Notes: a model not told the origin generated them from the sequence alone. DNA of 64,000 bases from an uncultured Lachnospiraceae bacterium (GCA_947588995.1 CANPZI010000001.1:186001-250000); one strand, 5' to 3'. Counted from the first letter of the stretch, positions 15,252 through 25,055 are shown. Translations and numbers: made by a program.

Positions 15252-16445
15252 CTACCGTTCGGAAGCGGCGCCGCGGTCGTTCCATATCCTGCGCACTTCC
15301 TCGCCCGCCGCCGCGGCGCGCGCACGGTATGCCGGCATCATCCGCTCCAATCCTTCTCTCACCTGCGTTTCCCTGGCCGCCAGCCACTCGTACGCCCCGA
15401 TCAGTTCTTCCGGATCTTCCAGCGCCTGCACGGGCAGGACATAGTGCTCCTCGCTGCCGAAGAGATCTCTGGCAATCCCCCGCGCTTTCACGGAGTAGCC
15501 GACCGCCAGCGTAGGGACGCAGCTCGAGTACGCAGCGATCGTGGCGTGCGTCCTCGCCCCGATAAACATCCTGCAGCGGGAAATGACATACTTCAGCTTC
15601 TGACAGGACATATCCTGAAACAGGAATACCCTGTCGTTCGCCTCATATCCGCGGTAGAGTTCCTTGAGCGTCCGCCTGTCGTCCGTGTGATGCCACACGA
15701 CATGCGGAATCAGGGCGACGCAGTCGTCCGTGGTCTGCAGGATATGGTCGATCAGCCTGCGGTAGTTGGCCATCGTGATACCCGGCACTTTCTCGCAGCC
15801 GATCACCATCGGACTCAAGTTGATACCGACCGTCCCGCCGCAGACAAAGCCGTGCGGCAGATCTGCGGGCTCCGGCTCCAGCGCGAAAGCCGGATCGGGA
15901 AATGCTTTCACATTCTCCGTGACACCCGCCTCACGCAGTGCCTGTTCCGTGATGGATTCACGCGGTGTGATGAGGGCGTAGCGCTTCATGTCCTCGACGA
16001 CCGCCTCCTCCTGAAGCAGTGCCGGCTCCAGAGAACAGCCCCAGAGAACCGTCTTGGCTCCCGCCCTGCAGAAAGCGCTGTTCGCGGTGATCGCCTCCCG
16101 CTTGGACAGTTCATAACAGTACAAATCACCGCCCGTGGACAGATACAGCGGCGCGCGGTTCTCGCCGAGGACCTGGCGGAAACGGTAGCGCATGAAAGAT
16201 TCCGGGTCGCGAAACAGCGCCCGCCACGCATAATACCACACATGCGCAAAGAAGTGTTCCGCAATCTTCCTCTCCTGCAGAATGCCGCACAGCGGCGCAA
16301 GCGAGTATGTCCTGTCCTCCTCCTCGCTGTTGGTGACCAGAAGTTTCGGAATATCCTCCAGCATGTGGCAGGTGCTGTTGATGATGGCCTCGCAGCCGTG
16401 GTTGCCGCTTCCGCCGTGCAGATACATGACTAGCTGTTCTCTCAT
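15252..16445 (-). CDS. Polysaccharide pyruvyltransferase family protein
   Basis: About 397 residues. Features of the family: N-terminal YLHGGSGNHGCEAII, LYLSTGGDLYCYE, TPRESITEQALREAGV, CGGTVGINLSPM and near the end IGARTHATIAAYSSCVPTLAVGYSVKARGIA (the RxHxxI/A-type motif). Members such as CsaB, ExoV and WcaK place a pyruvate ketal on a sugar of a surface polymer, using phosphoenolpyruvate. The ATG at 16445 follows AGAGGA at a loose spacing; upstream in-frame codons overlap the GT2 gene. Its place between a GT2 and the flippase suggests the repeat unit is pyruvylated in the cytoplasm before export. Confidence 0.85.
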   Translation of the reverse strand: MREQLVMYLHGGSGNHGCEAIINSTCHMLEDIPKLLVTNSEEEDRTYSLAPLCGILQERKIAEHFFAHVWYYAWRALFRDPESFMRYRFRQVLGENRAPLYLSTGGDLYCYELSKREAITANSAFCRAGAKTVLWGCSLEPALLQEEAVVEDMKRYALITPRESITEQALREAGVTENVKAFPDPAFALEPEPADLPHGFVCGGTVGINLSPMVIGCEKVPGITMANYRRLIDHILQTTDDCVALIPHVVWHHTDDRRTLKELYRGYEANDRVFLFQDMSCQKLKYVISRCRMFIGARTHATIAAYSSCVPTLAVGYSVKARGIARDLFGSEEHYVLPVQALEDPEELIGAYEWLAARETQVREGLERMMPAYRARAAAAGEEVRRIWNDRGAASER

Positions 16446-16452
16446 ACCGATC

Positions 16453-17505
16453 TCATTCCTCTCCCTCACTCCGCCGTCCCCTGCCGGAAGCGTCATGCTT
16501 CTGCACGACGACCCGCAGGAAACCGAGAATCATCCGGTTCGGATGCCTGACCCCCAGATACAGGAGCGCGTTTCCCCTGCCGCGTACGCTGACCCGGGCG
16601 CTCCCGATTCTCTCCCTCACCGCCGGACTGCCGAAGATACGCTGTATTCTCCGCACACAGCCGTCCCGCGGACCGCGAAGTTCGTTCTTGATGACATAGA
16701 GCATCATATAGCAGTATTCCCTGTTCAGCAGCATCTCTCCGTCAGGAACCCGCCTGTCCCGCACGATCTTCAGGATCGCCTGATACCAGCGCTCCACGCT
16801 CTCCGCGTTGTTCGGATCGTATGCGTGCACGATAGAATCTTCCACATAGCGGTAATGATAGAAAAAAGCCCTCTCCATGACGACAAGCCGCCGGGCAGAA
16901 AGCAGCGCCGGATAGATCAGATTGAAGTCGTCTCCCATGCGGAGCCGCGTGTCATAATATTGCTCGTTCCCCGCAAACACGCTTTTTTCGCACAGCTTCA
17001 TGCAGCGGGACATCGGGATCAGGCGCTCCTCGCGTCCCAGCAGCTTCGCCTTGACTTCCCGCTCCAGAAGTTCCCCCTCGTAGACGCCGGGCGCAAGCGG
17101 CATGACCGCCGGAAGCGTCTCCCGCCGCTTCTCCAGCACATGATTGCAGCAGACGATCTCTCCCGTCCGTCCGGTCAGGCAGGCCGCCATCTCGTCAAGC
17201 GTCTCCGCGCTGATATAATCGTCGCTGTCCACAAACATATAATAATCTCCCCGGGCGCTGCGGATGCCGGCTGCCGCCGCCGCCGTTGGGCCGCCGTTGG
17301 CCTGATGGAAGACGCGGATACGCTCCTGTGCCGCCGCATACGCGTCGCAGATTGCCCCGCTCCCGTCCGCAGAACCGTCGTCGATCAATAAAAGCTCCCA
17401 GTTGACGTAGGTCTGCGCCAGGATGCTCTCCACGCACTGTCTCAGATATTTCTCTTTGTTGTACACAGGTACGATCACACTGATCAGATATCTCTCCCCG
17501 CTCAC
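16453..17505 (-). CDS. Family 2 glycosyltransferase
   Basis: A 350-residue GT-A fold protein with the classic N-terminal order: VSVIVPVYN-like start (ISVIVPVYNKEKYLRQCV), LLLIDDGSADGSG, then YYMFVDSDDYIS with the DXD metal-binding residues. The C-terminal half has the PFAM-typical helical region but no membrane anchor. It begins with GTG, supported by GGGAGAGG eight bases upstream, and it follows the GT11 stop without a gap. It presumably adds one residue of the repeat unit; donor unknown. Confidence 0.87.
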   Translation of the reverse strand: MSGERYLISVIVPVYNKEKYLRQCVESILAQTYVNWELLLIDDGSADGSGAICDAYAAAQERIRVFHQANGGPTAAAAAGIRSARGDYYMFVDSDDYISAETLDEMAACLTGRTGEIVCCNHVLEKRRETLPAVMPLAPGVYEGELLEREVKAKLLGREERLIPMSRCMKLCEKSVFAGNEQYYDTRLRMGDDFNLIYPALLSARRLVVMERAFFYHYRYVEDSIVHAYDPNNAESVERWYQAILKIVRDRRVPDGEMLLNREYCYMMLYVIKNELRGPRDGCVRRIQRIFGSPAVRERIGSARVSVRGRGNALLYLGVRHPNRMILGFLRVVVQKHDASGRGRRSEGEE

Positions 17506-18432
17506 CTACACTACCTCTCCCTGCGGCGTGATCAGAAGCCAGCCCTGCCACAGATCTCTCATTACCTCCGGCACGCAGACCTGCGTGTTCTTGTGAATGG
17601 ACGGACGTATCATGATTTTATCCCTGTGCGGATTCAGTCGCGCGCCCCAGAAGCTGAATGTGCTGTTTGCGCATATATTGTGCTTACAGCGGCTCATCAG
17701 CATCATGTCGTAGAAACTGTCACTGCCTTTGTTCCAGTCCACGATCCGGTATTCCGCTCCCCTGAAACGCTCCCGCGCATACGCCGTGTCGTCCGAAAAC
17801 ACGAAGAACCGCGCCCGCGGAAACCTCTCCCGCACATACGCAAGCGCCCGCTCATAGTATGTGTCCGTACAGATTCCCCCAAACAGGCCGCGGTTGGCCT
17901 CATCCAGATAATCCCCCCTGCGGATATGGAGGCTGACAGATTCCCCCTCCTCCATCTCCCGCATCGTCTCCTCATTCCGGCGCCGCAGCTGCGCGTTCCC
18001 GCTCCGCGGAAAAGTAATCTCTGCTCTCAGTGTGTCCAGAATGTCCGCATAATACTTTTCGCAGGCCCAATACCCCACGAGGCAGCAGTCGTCCATGCCG
18101 AAGATTTCCGGATGATACATATCCGTCTCCTCAAAGAAACGCCCCGCCGACACCCCCAGTTTTCTCTTCACCTTATCCGCCATCCGCTCCGGCTCTTCCC
18201 ACAGTCTGCCGAGAACCGCGCGGATCTCGCTCTCGGAAGCGGTCCGCCAGCGCGGCAGCTGCAGGCGCGCCAGCTCCAGCTCTCTCCCCGTCACGCCGTC
18301 TGCCTGCAGCGCTTCGCCGTGAAACCAGGAGACGTCAAGCCGCGCATTCCTGCCGAGATATTCCAGTTTTCTGTATAGGGCGTACTGCTGGAGCTGGTTG
18401 CCCAGACCGCCCATCACTCTGACAATCAACAT
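17506..18432 (-). CDS. GT11 alpha-1,2-fucosyltransferase-like protein
   Basis: A 308-residue protein with the three GT11 hallmarks: N-terminal MGGLGNQLQQYA, central HIRRGDY near residue 167, and C-terminal HNICANSTFSFWGARLN. GT11 enzymes transfer fucose from GDP-fucose to a galactose or similar residue; the HxRRGDY arginines contact GDP. Size agrees with bacterial members. It lies just before a GT2 gene in the second operon. No GDP-fucose biosynthesis genes are in this window, so donor supply would have to come from elsewhere. Confidence 0.88.
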   Translation of the reverse strand: MLIVRVMGGLGNQLQQYALYRKLEYLGRNARLDVSWFHGEALQADGVTGRELELARLQLPRWRTASESEIRAVLGRLWEEPERMADKVKRKLGVSAGRFFEETDMYHPEIFGMDDCCLVGYWACEKYYADILDTLRAEITFPRSGNAQLRRRNEETMREMEEGESVSLHIRRGDYLDEANRGLFGGICTDTYYERALAYVRERFPRARFFVFSDDTAYARERFRGAEYRIVDWNKGSDSFYDMMLMSRCKHNICANSTFSFWGARLNPHRDKIMIRPSIHKNTQVCVPEVMRDLWQGWLLITPQGEVV

Positions 18433-18492
18433 CGTCCATGACTCCCCGCCGCCCGGCAGTTCCCTGCAGTCTGCGGCCGCTGCGCCGCCGGG

Positions 18493-19518
18493 TCAGTGCA
18501 GCGCTCTCTGCGCACGATACAGGAGCAGATACAGGCGCGGCCACCGCGCAAACAGAGCCGTCTTCACACGATATCCCGCAGACAGCCTGCTCCTCGCTCC
18601 CGGCACGCGCACAGCCTCCCTGAGGCTCTCATGACAGACCCTGACATACCTGCCCTGCGCGCGCCGTTCCACGGGCGGCAGCATGGCGATCTTGCCCGCC
18701 GTGAGCATGATACCCGTCATGTACAGCGCCGTCACCTGCGCGTCGAGACTGCGGTCTATGCGCAGCACTTCCTCCCTCGCAAGCTGCCAGCAGGTGATCT
18801 GATCCATATAGTCCGGCGTAAAGCCGCGGCACATGGCTCCCGCCGGATTTCGGAAATAGCCGTATCCCGGCTGCGCCGTCTCCGCGATCCTGTTCACGAA
18901 AGAGAGCATACGCACCAGGAAGAGCATATCCTCACCGATCGTGAGATTCTCCGGAAAACGCACCCTGTCAAAGATCTCCCGCCGGTACAGCTTGCTCCAG
19001 CAGCGGCTGTTGCCGCACAGCACGGCGTCCCGCAGATAACCCTGCGCGTCGTATACCGTATACCCCGCGGGGTGCGCCGCGTCAGTCCCCGCCGGCGTGT
19101 CGCGCTCCCGCGACGTCCCGGCCAGCCACTCCTCCTCGCCGCTCCACTCGAAAAAACCGCAGCCCGCCACGTCGCTGCCCGTATCGCTCATGCCCGCATA
19201 CAACATCTGCAGCATGTCCGGACACAGCCTGTCGTCCGCGTCCACAAAGGTGAGCAGTTCCCCCGCCGCCGCATCGATACCGGCATTCCGCGCCCTGGAG
19301 ACGCCCGCCTCTTCCAGCGTAAGCAGCCGCACATTATCGCAAGCCGCCGCGATCTCCCCGCACACTTCCCCGGTGCGGTCCGTGGAAGCGTTATCCACGA
19401 TAATGACCTCGATCTTTTCATAGGTCTGCGCCAAGATACTCCGAATGCAGTTTGCCAGACAATCCTGTCCGTTGCGAACGGGAACGATCACGCTGACTAA
19501 CGGTTTCTCATCTCTCAT
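18493..19518 (-). CDS. Family 2 glycosyltransferase
   Basis: About 341 residues: VSVIVPVRNGQDCLANCIRSIL, VIIVDNASTDRTGEV and LTFVDADDRL form the GT-A donor site with a DXD-type DADD. A conserved EDMLFLVRM segment follows in the acceptor half, which is common in capsule GT2 enzymes. The chosen ATG lies 11 bases inside the end of the upstream GT4 gene and has GGGAG upstream, so the pair is translationally coupled. Sugar specificity cannot be read from the sequence. Confidence 0.87.
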   Translation of the reverse strand: MRDEKPLVSVIVPVRNGQDCLANCIRSILAQTYEKIEVIIVDNASTDRTGEVCGEIAAACDNVRLLTLEEAGVSRARNAGIDAAAGELLTFVDADDRLCPDMLQMLYAGMSDTGSDVAGCGFFEWSGEEEWLAGTSRERDTPAGTDAAHPAGYTVYDAQGYLRDAVLCGNSRCWSKLYRREIFDRVRFPENLTIGEDMLFLVRMLSFVNRIAETAQPGYGYFRNPAGAMCRGFTPDYMDQITCWQLAREEVLRIDRSLDAQVTALYMTGIMLTAGKIAMLPPVERRAQGRYVRVCHESLREAVRVPGARSRLSAGYRVKTALFARWPRLYLLLYRAQRALH

Positions 19519-20587
19519 CTTCCGACTCCCTGCCGCTGATCGAATCATAGACGGCAAGAAGCCGTTCCAGATTCTGTTCTATGGCGTAAGCCGCCTCCGC
19601 TTTCCGGCGGGCGCCCTCCCCCAGATGCCGGCACAGCACGGGATCGGCCAGCAGCCTCGACAGCCCGTCAGCCAGCTCCTCCGCGCTCTGCGGCGCGACA
19701 AGCAGCCCCGTCTCTCCCTCCGCAATCATATCGGGAATCCCGCCTGTCCGCGACGCCACGATACCGCACGAGTACGCCATCGCCTCCAGGATCGAAACCG
19801 ACTGCCCCTCGAAGTGGGACGGCATGACAAAGATATCGCACTCGCACAGATATCTCTCTTTTCCGACGCCGTCCAGCCAGCCGAGATCCGTCACATACTC
19901 TCCCAGGGCCGCGGCCCGCTCCCGCAGCTCCCTCTCCTCCCAGACGCCGGCGAGATAGAGCCTGACATCCGGGCAGCGCTCCCGCAGAGCAGGCATGACA
20001 TCCAGCAGTTCGCCGATGCCCTTGGCCCTGCACAGCCTGCCCAGATACAGAATCTTGTGTGTGCCGTAAGTTTTTTCCCGCCGCGGCGGAATACGGATCG
20101 CATCGGGCAGAACCGTAATCCTCTCTCTGCCTATGATCCGCCCGAAGAAATCCCTCCAGGCGATCCCGAGCACCAGAAAGGCATCCCCCATGGAGAGCAC
20201 CCGCTTCACGCGCGCCCTGCCCCTGTCGCCAAGCTCTTTCTCATAAAATTCCGGGAAATTGCCGCCATGCTGGTGAATCACCGTTTTTTTGCCAAACGCA
20301 TGTGCCGTGATGACAAACACGGACTTCCGGTAATAGCTGGCATCCGACGCCATATTGACGTGTACGATATCATAGCGCGGCAGGGCTGCCAGAAAGCTGA
20401 GATAGGCTTTTCCTGCCTGCAGCAGCTTGGCCGCCCTGCTCCCCTCTTTCATCGTGCCGATATAGCGCAGATCAATCATGCGGTCGAGGCCGGCCTTATA
20501 ATAATTGTTGACGACGCCGGAAATACCGCCGTGCACGCTTCTGTCCGGGCCGACCATCAAAACTCTGTATTTTCTCTCCGCCATCAT
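19508..20587 (-). CDS. Family 4 glycosyltransferase
   Basis: About 359 residues. It starts MMAERKYRVLMVGPDRSVHGGISGV, then LPRYDIVHVNMASDASYYRK, a pattern seen in GT4 capsule enzymes acting early on lipid-linked sugars. The donor half has ILYLGRLCRAKGIGELLD and the EX7E motif EGQSVSILEAMAYS. GGGAAAGG lies six bases upstream of the ATG at 20587, which overlaps the stop of the initiating transferase as ATGA. As the first gene after the initiator it probably adds the second sugar. Confidence 0.87.
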   Translation of the reverse strand: MMAERKYRVLMVGPDRSVHGGISGVVNNYYKAGLDRMIDLRYIGTMKEGSRAAKLLQAGKAYLSFLAALPRYDIVHVNMASDASYYRKSVFVITAHAFGKKTVIHQHGGNFPEFYEKELGDRGRARVKRVLSMGDAFLVLGIAWRDFFGRIIGRERITVLPDAIRIPPRREKTYGTHKILYLGRLCRAKGIGELLDVMPALRERCPDVRLYLAGVWEERELRERAAALGEYVTDLGWLDGVGKERYLCECDIFVMPSHFEGQSVSILEAMAYSCGIVASRTGGIPDMIAEGETGLLVAPQSAEELADGLSRLLADPVLCRHLGEGARRKAEAAYAIEQNLERLLAVYDSISGRESEDER

Positions 20588-21996
20588 TTCGAGCCTTTCC
20601 CTGTCAGCACGACCCACACGGTCCGAAACAGGATCTTGATATCCAGCCCCAGCGTCCAGTTGTCGATATATTCCAGATCCAGCCTGACCACCTCGTCAAA
20701 GTCCACAATCTCGCTGCGGCCTTTCACCTGCCATAAGCCGGTCAGGCCGGGCGTCATGCTGATGCGCCGTCTGTAGTGAGAATTGTACTGCTCAAACTCC
20801 TCCTCCGTCGGCGGTCTGGTGCCGACGAGGCTCATATCGCCTTTCACGATATTGAAAAACTGCGGCAGTTCGTCGATGCTGGTCTTGCGCAGAAAGCGCC
20901 CCACTCTCGTGATGCGCGGATCGTTCTCCATCTTGAACATCAGGCCCTGCATCTCGTTCTGCGCCTCCAGCTCTTTCTTGCGCGCCTCAGCATCCATGTA
21001 CATGGAGCGGAACTTATAGATCTTAAAGCGCCTGCCATTCTTGCCGATTCTGGTCTGCACAAAAAATACCGGTCCGGGCGAATCCAGCCTGATTGCCAAA
21101 GCCACAAACGGCGTCAGGACAACCGTGACGACACAGCCCGCCAGACCGCCGGCAATATCAATCAGACGTTTGACCGCCATGCGTCTGTAGTCAATGCTGT
21201 TGATGGCGTAGGTCACCACCGTGTAGCCCGCGAATTTGCCCACCCTGACTTCTTTCTGCGGCCTCTCAATGATATCGATATTATAATGGCAGGCGATGCC
21301 CATGGACTCCAGCTCGTATATGATGTGCCTCACATAGCCCTTGTCCTCCTCCGGCAGATTGAGGAACACCTCGTCGAGGGGCATCTGCCTCGCCAGTTCC
21401 AGCACATTCTCCCCGTCCGCGTTCACCTCAATCCCGTCTATGAGCGTGCCCTTGCGGTCCGCGTCCACACAGGCCAGCGCCACGATCTCATAATTGATGT
21501 CCACCGCGGCTTTCACGTCGGCCACCGTCTTTTCCAGCACGGCGTCTTTCGTGACAATCATCATTTTGACAATATTCGACTGAGAGGTAAAATAGACCCG
21601 CAGCGCTTTCTTCATACAGATCCGCACCAGCCAGACGACAAACACATTCAACACGCCAAAATAGCCCATCACCAGACGGGAGAAATACAGGCTTCGCTGA
21701 AAGAGGAACAGCCCCGCCATCAATGACAGCACCATAAACACGTTAAATTTCACGACAGCGACAAGCTCTACGAGGAAGCCCCGTTTCAGAAACTCTCTGT
21801 TCCAGTCGAACAGAAAGCTGTAGACCGCGCAGAACAACAGGAAACAGACGTAGCCGATAAAGTGCAGTTCAGGCTCGTCCACCCATCTGAATGCGCGAAA
21901 TCGCAGCAGTATGGCAATGACATAGGAGACAGAGATGCTGACCAGATCCATGAAGAGCAGCCAGTATCCCTCTATAATCTTCGTCTTACGGTTCAT
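20584..21996 (-). CDS. Initiating undecaprenyl-phosphate sugar phosphotransferase (WbaP/WcaJ-like)
   Basis: A 470-residue polyprenol-phosphate hexose-1-phosphate transferase. Residues 1-120 hold four membrane helices; a CoA-binding-like soluble domain follows. The catalytic C-terminal domain begins RRMAVKRLIDIAGG and has the conserved segments FFVQTRIGKNGRRFKIYKFRSM, LRKTSIDELPQFFNIVKGDMSLVGTRPP (read in two parts) and GLTGLWQVKGRSE. It loads the first sugar-phosphate onto undecaprenyl phosphate at the cytoplasmic face. It is the first gene behind a clear promoter (22048-22076), marking the start of the second polysaccharide operon. GAGGG sits six bases before the ATG. Confidence 0.92.
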   Translation of the reverse strand: MNRKTKIIEGYWLLFMDLVSISVSYVIAILLRFRAFRWVDEPELHFIGYVCFLLFCAVYSFLFDWNREFLKRGFLVELVAVVKFNVFMVLSLMAGLFLFQRSLYFSRLVMGYFGVLNVFVVWLVRICMKKALRVYFTSQSNIVKMMIVTKDAVLEKTVADVKAAVDINYEIVALACVDADRKGTLIDGIEVNADGENVLELARQMPLDEVFLNLPEEDKGYVRHIIYELESMGIACHYNIDIIERPQKEVRVGKFAGYTVVTYAINSIDYRRMAVKRLIDIAGGLAGCVVTVVLTPFVALAIRLDSPGPVFFVQTRIGKNGRRFKIYKFRSMYMDAEARKKELEAQNEMQGLMFKMENDPRITRVGRFLRKTSIDELPQFFNIVKGDMSLVGTRPPTEEEFEQYNSHYRRRISMTPGLTGLWQVKGRSEIVDFDEVVRLDLEYIDNWTLGLDIKILFRTVWVVLTGKGSK

Positions 21997-22008
21997 TCTG
22001 ATCCCTCG

Positions 22009-22076
22009 ACAGATTCTATCTGTTCCGCAAAAATACTATATCAGTTTATGATAGCATTTTTCGGAAAAAAATTCAA
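22009..22076 (-). promoter_or_regulatory. Sigma-70-type promoter with short palindromic leader
   Basis: On the minus strand TTGAAT (22071-22076) is followed after 17 bases by TATCAT (22048-22053), with TGC just before it, giving an extended -10. A 6-base inverted repeat ACAGAT-TCT-ATCTGT (22009-22023) lies in the leader directly before the Shine-Dalgarno of the initiator gene, where it could modulate translation. The promoter starts a few bases after the upstream stop codon, so the left operon can be expressed alone. Confidence 0.7.
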
Positions 22077-22079
22077 TCT

Positions 22080-23303
22080 TTAGCGCGTGGAAGAATCTTT
22101 TTCCGTCAGGCAGCACGCCATCATCATCAGCAGAAAGTTTCTGCCCAGATACACGGAGATCAGATGTGCCTCAATCACGGTATAGATAGTCAGAATCACA
22201 TAGACGAGAAGGCCGCAGGCGTCCCTGCGCCTGTACAGCTTCCACAGAAACACTGACAGCGCGGCGATATACAGCGCGCCCGGCACGATGCCGTACCGAT
22301 AGAACAGCTTCACCCAGCCCATATCGAAATAGTAGTTCATATGATTCGGCTCCGAGAAAAGCGACCAGGTTTCGATCGTCCCCTCATTGCTCTCCGCATC
22401 CGTGAGCGAGATGATCCTGCCGCTCATCATCCTGTCGATCCGCTCCAGCAGCACAATGTGTTCGTTGTCGCGCGGATTGCAGTAGAAGAAAGCATTCCAC
22501 CTCGCGTCACGCACACGCTGCGCGCACGCCGCGGCATCAACGGAAAAAGCCAGACTGACAATCAGCACAAGCAGGCCGCCCGCATAGATGAACGCCTTGT
22601 CCCGCAATATACGACAGTAATGCAGCAGGCAGCCTCCCGCCAGAAAAACAGTCACGATCATCATCCCCGTCCGGGACTTCGTCAGGAAGTAAACACCGAC
22701 ATTCAGCAGCATGAGAAACAGATAAGTATACCACTTCATGTGCGCGAACCAGATATAGACTCCCAGCACCACGAGCATCAGGAACATGCAGGAGAGCGCA
22801 TTCGGATGTCCCATCCCCAGCGTGAAACGCGTCTCCTCCGGCGCCTCCTCGCCGATATATGCCGTCTCCTCCGGCGCGGCGTGCCCGTAATTCTGCGTCA
22901 GGCTGATCTCCCCGTAGATACCGGTCACCGACAGCAGAATGATGAGTGCGCAGCCCGCCAGTGTCACGTAAAAGGTGTACTTCAGCATCGGTTTTAACGG
23001 CATGTTCCTGCAGGCTGCCGCAAAAGTCACCAGCCGTATCAGGTCATTCCCGCCGGTCGTCCTGTAGGAGACAAAAGCGACTGCCTCCAGCACGGCAATC
23101 ACCGCCCACTCCCGCAGGGAATAGTCCGTCAGACACAGCTTCAGGAAAAAGAGCAGGAACGTCACGCGAAACAGCTGTCCCTCAATTGGATTGACATAAT
23201 TGCTCTTGTCCACGATCACCATCAGAAGTTCAATGGTAAGCCCGCTGTAAAAAAGCAGCCACGGAAGCCTGCTCTCCCGCGCTCTGCGGTACCATTCGCC
23301 CAT
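22080..23303 (-). CDS. Wzy-like polysaccharide polymerase (O-antigen polymerase type)
   Basis: About 407 residues with roughly ten hydrophobic helices and one large extracytoplasmic loop between the last helices (about residues 255-325, including PRDNEHIVLLERIDRMMSGR and SLFSEPNHMNYYFDMGW), the general architecture of Wzy polymerases. The segment RFTLGMGHPNALSCMF recalls the GHPN-type stretch found in EPS polymerases, and the polymerase at 10902 has a similar FTHPN. GGGGGAG six bases before the ATG at 23303 favours it over a GTG at 23306. It is the last gene before the left operon's promoter, so it should serve the right-hand glycan. Confidence 0.75.
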   Translation of the reverse strand: MGEWYRRARESRLPWLLFYSGLTIELLMVIVDKSNYVNPIEGQLFRVTFLLFFLKLCLTDYSLREWAVIAVLEAVAFVSYRTTGGNDLIRLVTFAAACRNMPLKPMLKYTFYVTLAGCALIILLSVTGIYGEISLTQNYGHAAPEETAYIGEEAPEETRFTLGMGHPNALSCMFLMLVVLGVYIWFAHMKWYTYLFLMLLNVGVYFLTKSRTGMMIVTVFLAGGCLLHYCRILRDKAFIYAGGLLVLIVSLAFSVDAAACAQRVRDARWNAFFYCNPRDNEHIVLLERIDRMMSGRIISLTDAESNEGTIETWSLFSEPNHMNYYFDMGWVKLFYRYGIVPGALYIAALSVFLWKLYRRRDACGLLVYVILTIYTVIEAHLISVYLGRNFLLMMMACCLTEKDSSTR

Positions 23304-23358
23304 CACGCTCTCCCCCTTTCCTCTGTCTGCACCCCTGAAATTCCGGTCTTCACTCCGT

Positions 23359-24300
23359 TCACCGATGCAGCATTTTCACCGCCGCCCCGTGCATTCGGCG
23401 CAGCCATCCGCTGCCGGCGAGACGCGCCCGCTTCCAGGCAAGGTTCACCCTGCCGATCTCGGGCGCAATCAGAAAATCATACTCGTCCTGATGCTCCCGC
23501 AGATAGGCCGGATAAGTCTCGTCGATCGGCACCCGCACGAACCTGCAGTCACGGCCGAAAATATCCTCCCCACACATCAGGCGGTCCACCGCTTCCCGCA
23601 GGTATCTGGCACTGTTGTACTCCTGGTGGGCCGCCGCCTGCACCTTATCGCCGATGCGCTTTGCCACATCCCGCTCGCCGTCGCCGCCCATATAACCGAA
23701 ATGCCAGCCGCCGTCTGCGATACGCACACTGCGCGGATCGTCCGGAGAAACCTCTCGGAGATACACGATCCCTTCCTGCGGCAGATTCGCGAAACTGCAG
23801 ACTTTCGTCCCCAGCCACTGCCTCTTTTCCACACCCGCAAATTCTCCGGTGATGGAGAGCAGCTTGCCCGAGACCTCCTCCATATTCAGGAAACAGTAAA
23901 ACATCCGCTGTGCCAGATGATAAATTTTATCCCCGTCAAAATGAGACAGTATCTCTGTCAGTGTCTCCGGGTTCGGAATTTCGTCCACGTCGCTGAAAAT
24001 GATGATATCGTCCGGCCCACAGCCCGCGAGACCGCGTATCAGCTGATTTTTCTGATACTTGTCCCGCTCATGCGTCGTCACACCCGTCATCGGCGAATCC
24101 TCCACCGGCACATAGACAATCTTGTCGGCAAACGCCGCAAACATTTCCCGGTGCCCGGCGAAAATCATCTCCTTCGCCTCCCCGGAGAAAGTTACCGACG
24201 CCTCCTCCAGCACAAATTTATCTACATAGGGAGACAGGATCTGCATCCTGAGCTTCAGAATATCCAATTCATTGAAAAAAGGAATACAATCGTAGATCAT
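23359..24300 (-). CDS. GT17-family glycosyltransferase
   Basis: About 313 residues. It starts MIYDCIPFFNELDILKLRMQ, the signature opening of family 17 (beta-1,4-N-acetylglucosaminyltransferase III-like) proteins, followed by FVLEEASVTFSG, DIIIFSDVDEIPNP (with the acidic DVDE metal-site candidate) and GGWHFGYMGG. The family was defined on the animal bisecting GlcNAc transferase; bacterial members occur in polysaccharide loci. The ATG overlaps the upstream DUF5672 stop as ATGA. Donor and acceptor in this organism are unknown. Confidence 0.85.
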   Translation of the reverse strand: MIYDCIPFFNELDILKLRMQILSPYVDKFVLEEASVTFSGEAKEMIFAGHREMFAAFADKIVYVPVEDSPMTGVTTHERDKYQKNQLIRGLAGCGPDDIIIFSDVDEIPNPETLTEILSHFDGDKIYHLAQRMFYCFLNMEEVSGKLLSITGEFAGVEKRQWLGTKVCSFANLPQEGIVYLREVSPDDPRSVRIADGGWHFGYMGGDGERDVAKRIGDKVQAAAHQEYNSARYLREAVDRLMCGEDIFGRDCRFVRVPIDETYPAYLREHQDEYDFLIAPEIGRVNLAWKRARLAGSGWLRRMHGAAVKMLHR

Positions 24301-25055
24301 GCTCTCTTCTTCCACCTCCGCCAGAACAAAAACGGCCGGACACAGTCCTTGACTTTCTGCCATCTGACTTTCCACGGATTCACGAACCGCGGATACTGCG
24401 CGTTCCTGCCGCGCCACTTGTGGAAGACAAAAGGCTTATCCACATCCATGATCTCCGGAATCATGTGTTCGTGTCCGAAGTATTTGGCCACTTCAATCGG
24501 GGCGAATTTCATGCCGGCCTCCTCGATCCTGTTCTTATATTTACAGCACAGAAAGACATCCTCGTTGTAAGAGCCGTCCTCCAGCCGTTCCCACGGCAGA
24601 CCGGCCTGCCGCGGAAAATCCAGCAGCCTTTTGCTGCGCAGGGAGACGCTGTTGCCCACCCGGCACACCTCGCCTTTGGAGTCATAGTAGGCGTGTTCTT
24701 CGCTGGGCATAGGCCATGGGGATCCGATGTAGTCATAGTCCGTAAAATCCTCCCGCCAGCTCTCCGGATGCACCACGAAGCCGTCGGCATGAATGAGAAG
24801 CACATAGTCCGTGTGAATGTGTTTTCCCAGCTCATAGACCATCTTGTAGTTGAACTGATCAATATCGTCCAGTTTTGAAGTGTGGGAGTAGCGTATCGCG
24901 CGCGGCAGGGTAAGCGGACGTCTGTGCGTGATTAACACCGCGTCGCCAAACTCGATCCCGCGCATACTGTACTGCATGGCCTTGATCGTCTCACAGAGAT
25001 CCACACTCGTCATCGCGGCCAGTGTAACGTTTGGCAGCTTTATTTTTTCAGGCAT
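24297..25055 (-). CDS. DUF5672-type putative glycosyltransferase
   Basis: A 252-residue soluble protein. Recognisable stretches are YKMVYELGKHIHTDYVLLIH, then HADGFVVHPESW, FTDYDYIGSPWP and VGNSVSLRSKRLL, a pattern I associate with DUF5672 proteins, which look like GT-A glycosyltransferases (HADG as the probable metal/nucleotide site). The C-terminus is strongly basic (WRRWKKRA). Its start lies 16 bases inside the end of the DUF6056 gene and its stop overlaps the GT17 start, so three genes form a coupled set. Confidence 0.75.
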   Translation of the reverse strand: MPEKIKLPNVTLAAMTSVDLCETIKAMQYSMRGIEFGDAVLITHRRPLTLPRAIRYSHTSKLDDIDQFNYKMVYELGKHIHTDYVLLIHADGFVVHPESWREDFTDYDYIGSPWPMPSEEHAYYDSKGEVCRVGNSVSLRSKRLLDFPRQAGLPWERLEDGSYNEDVFLCCKYKNRIEEAGMKFAPIEVAKYFGHEHMIPEIMDVDKPFVFHKWRGRNAQYPRFVNPWKVRWQKVKDCVRPFLFWRRWKKRA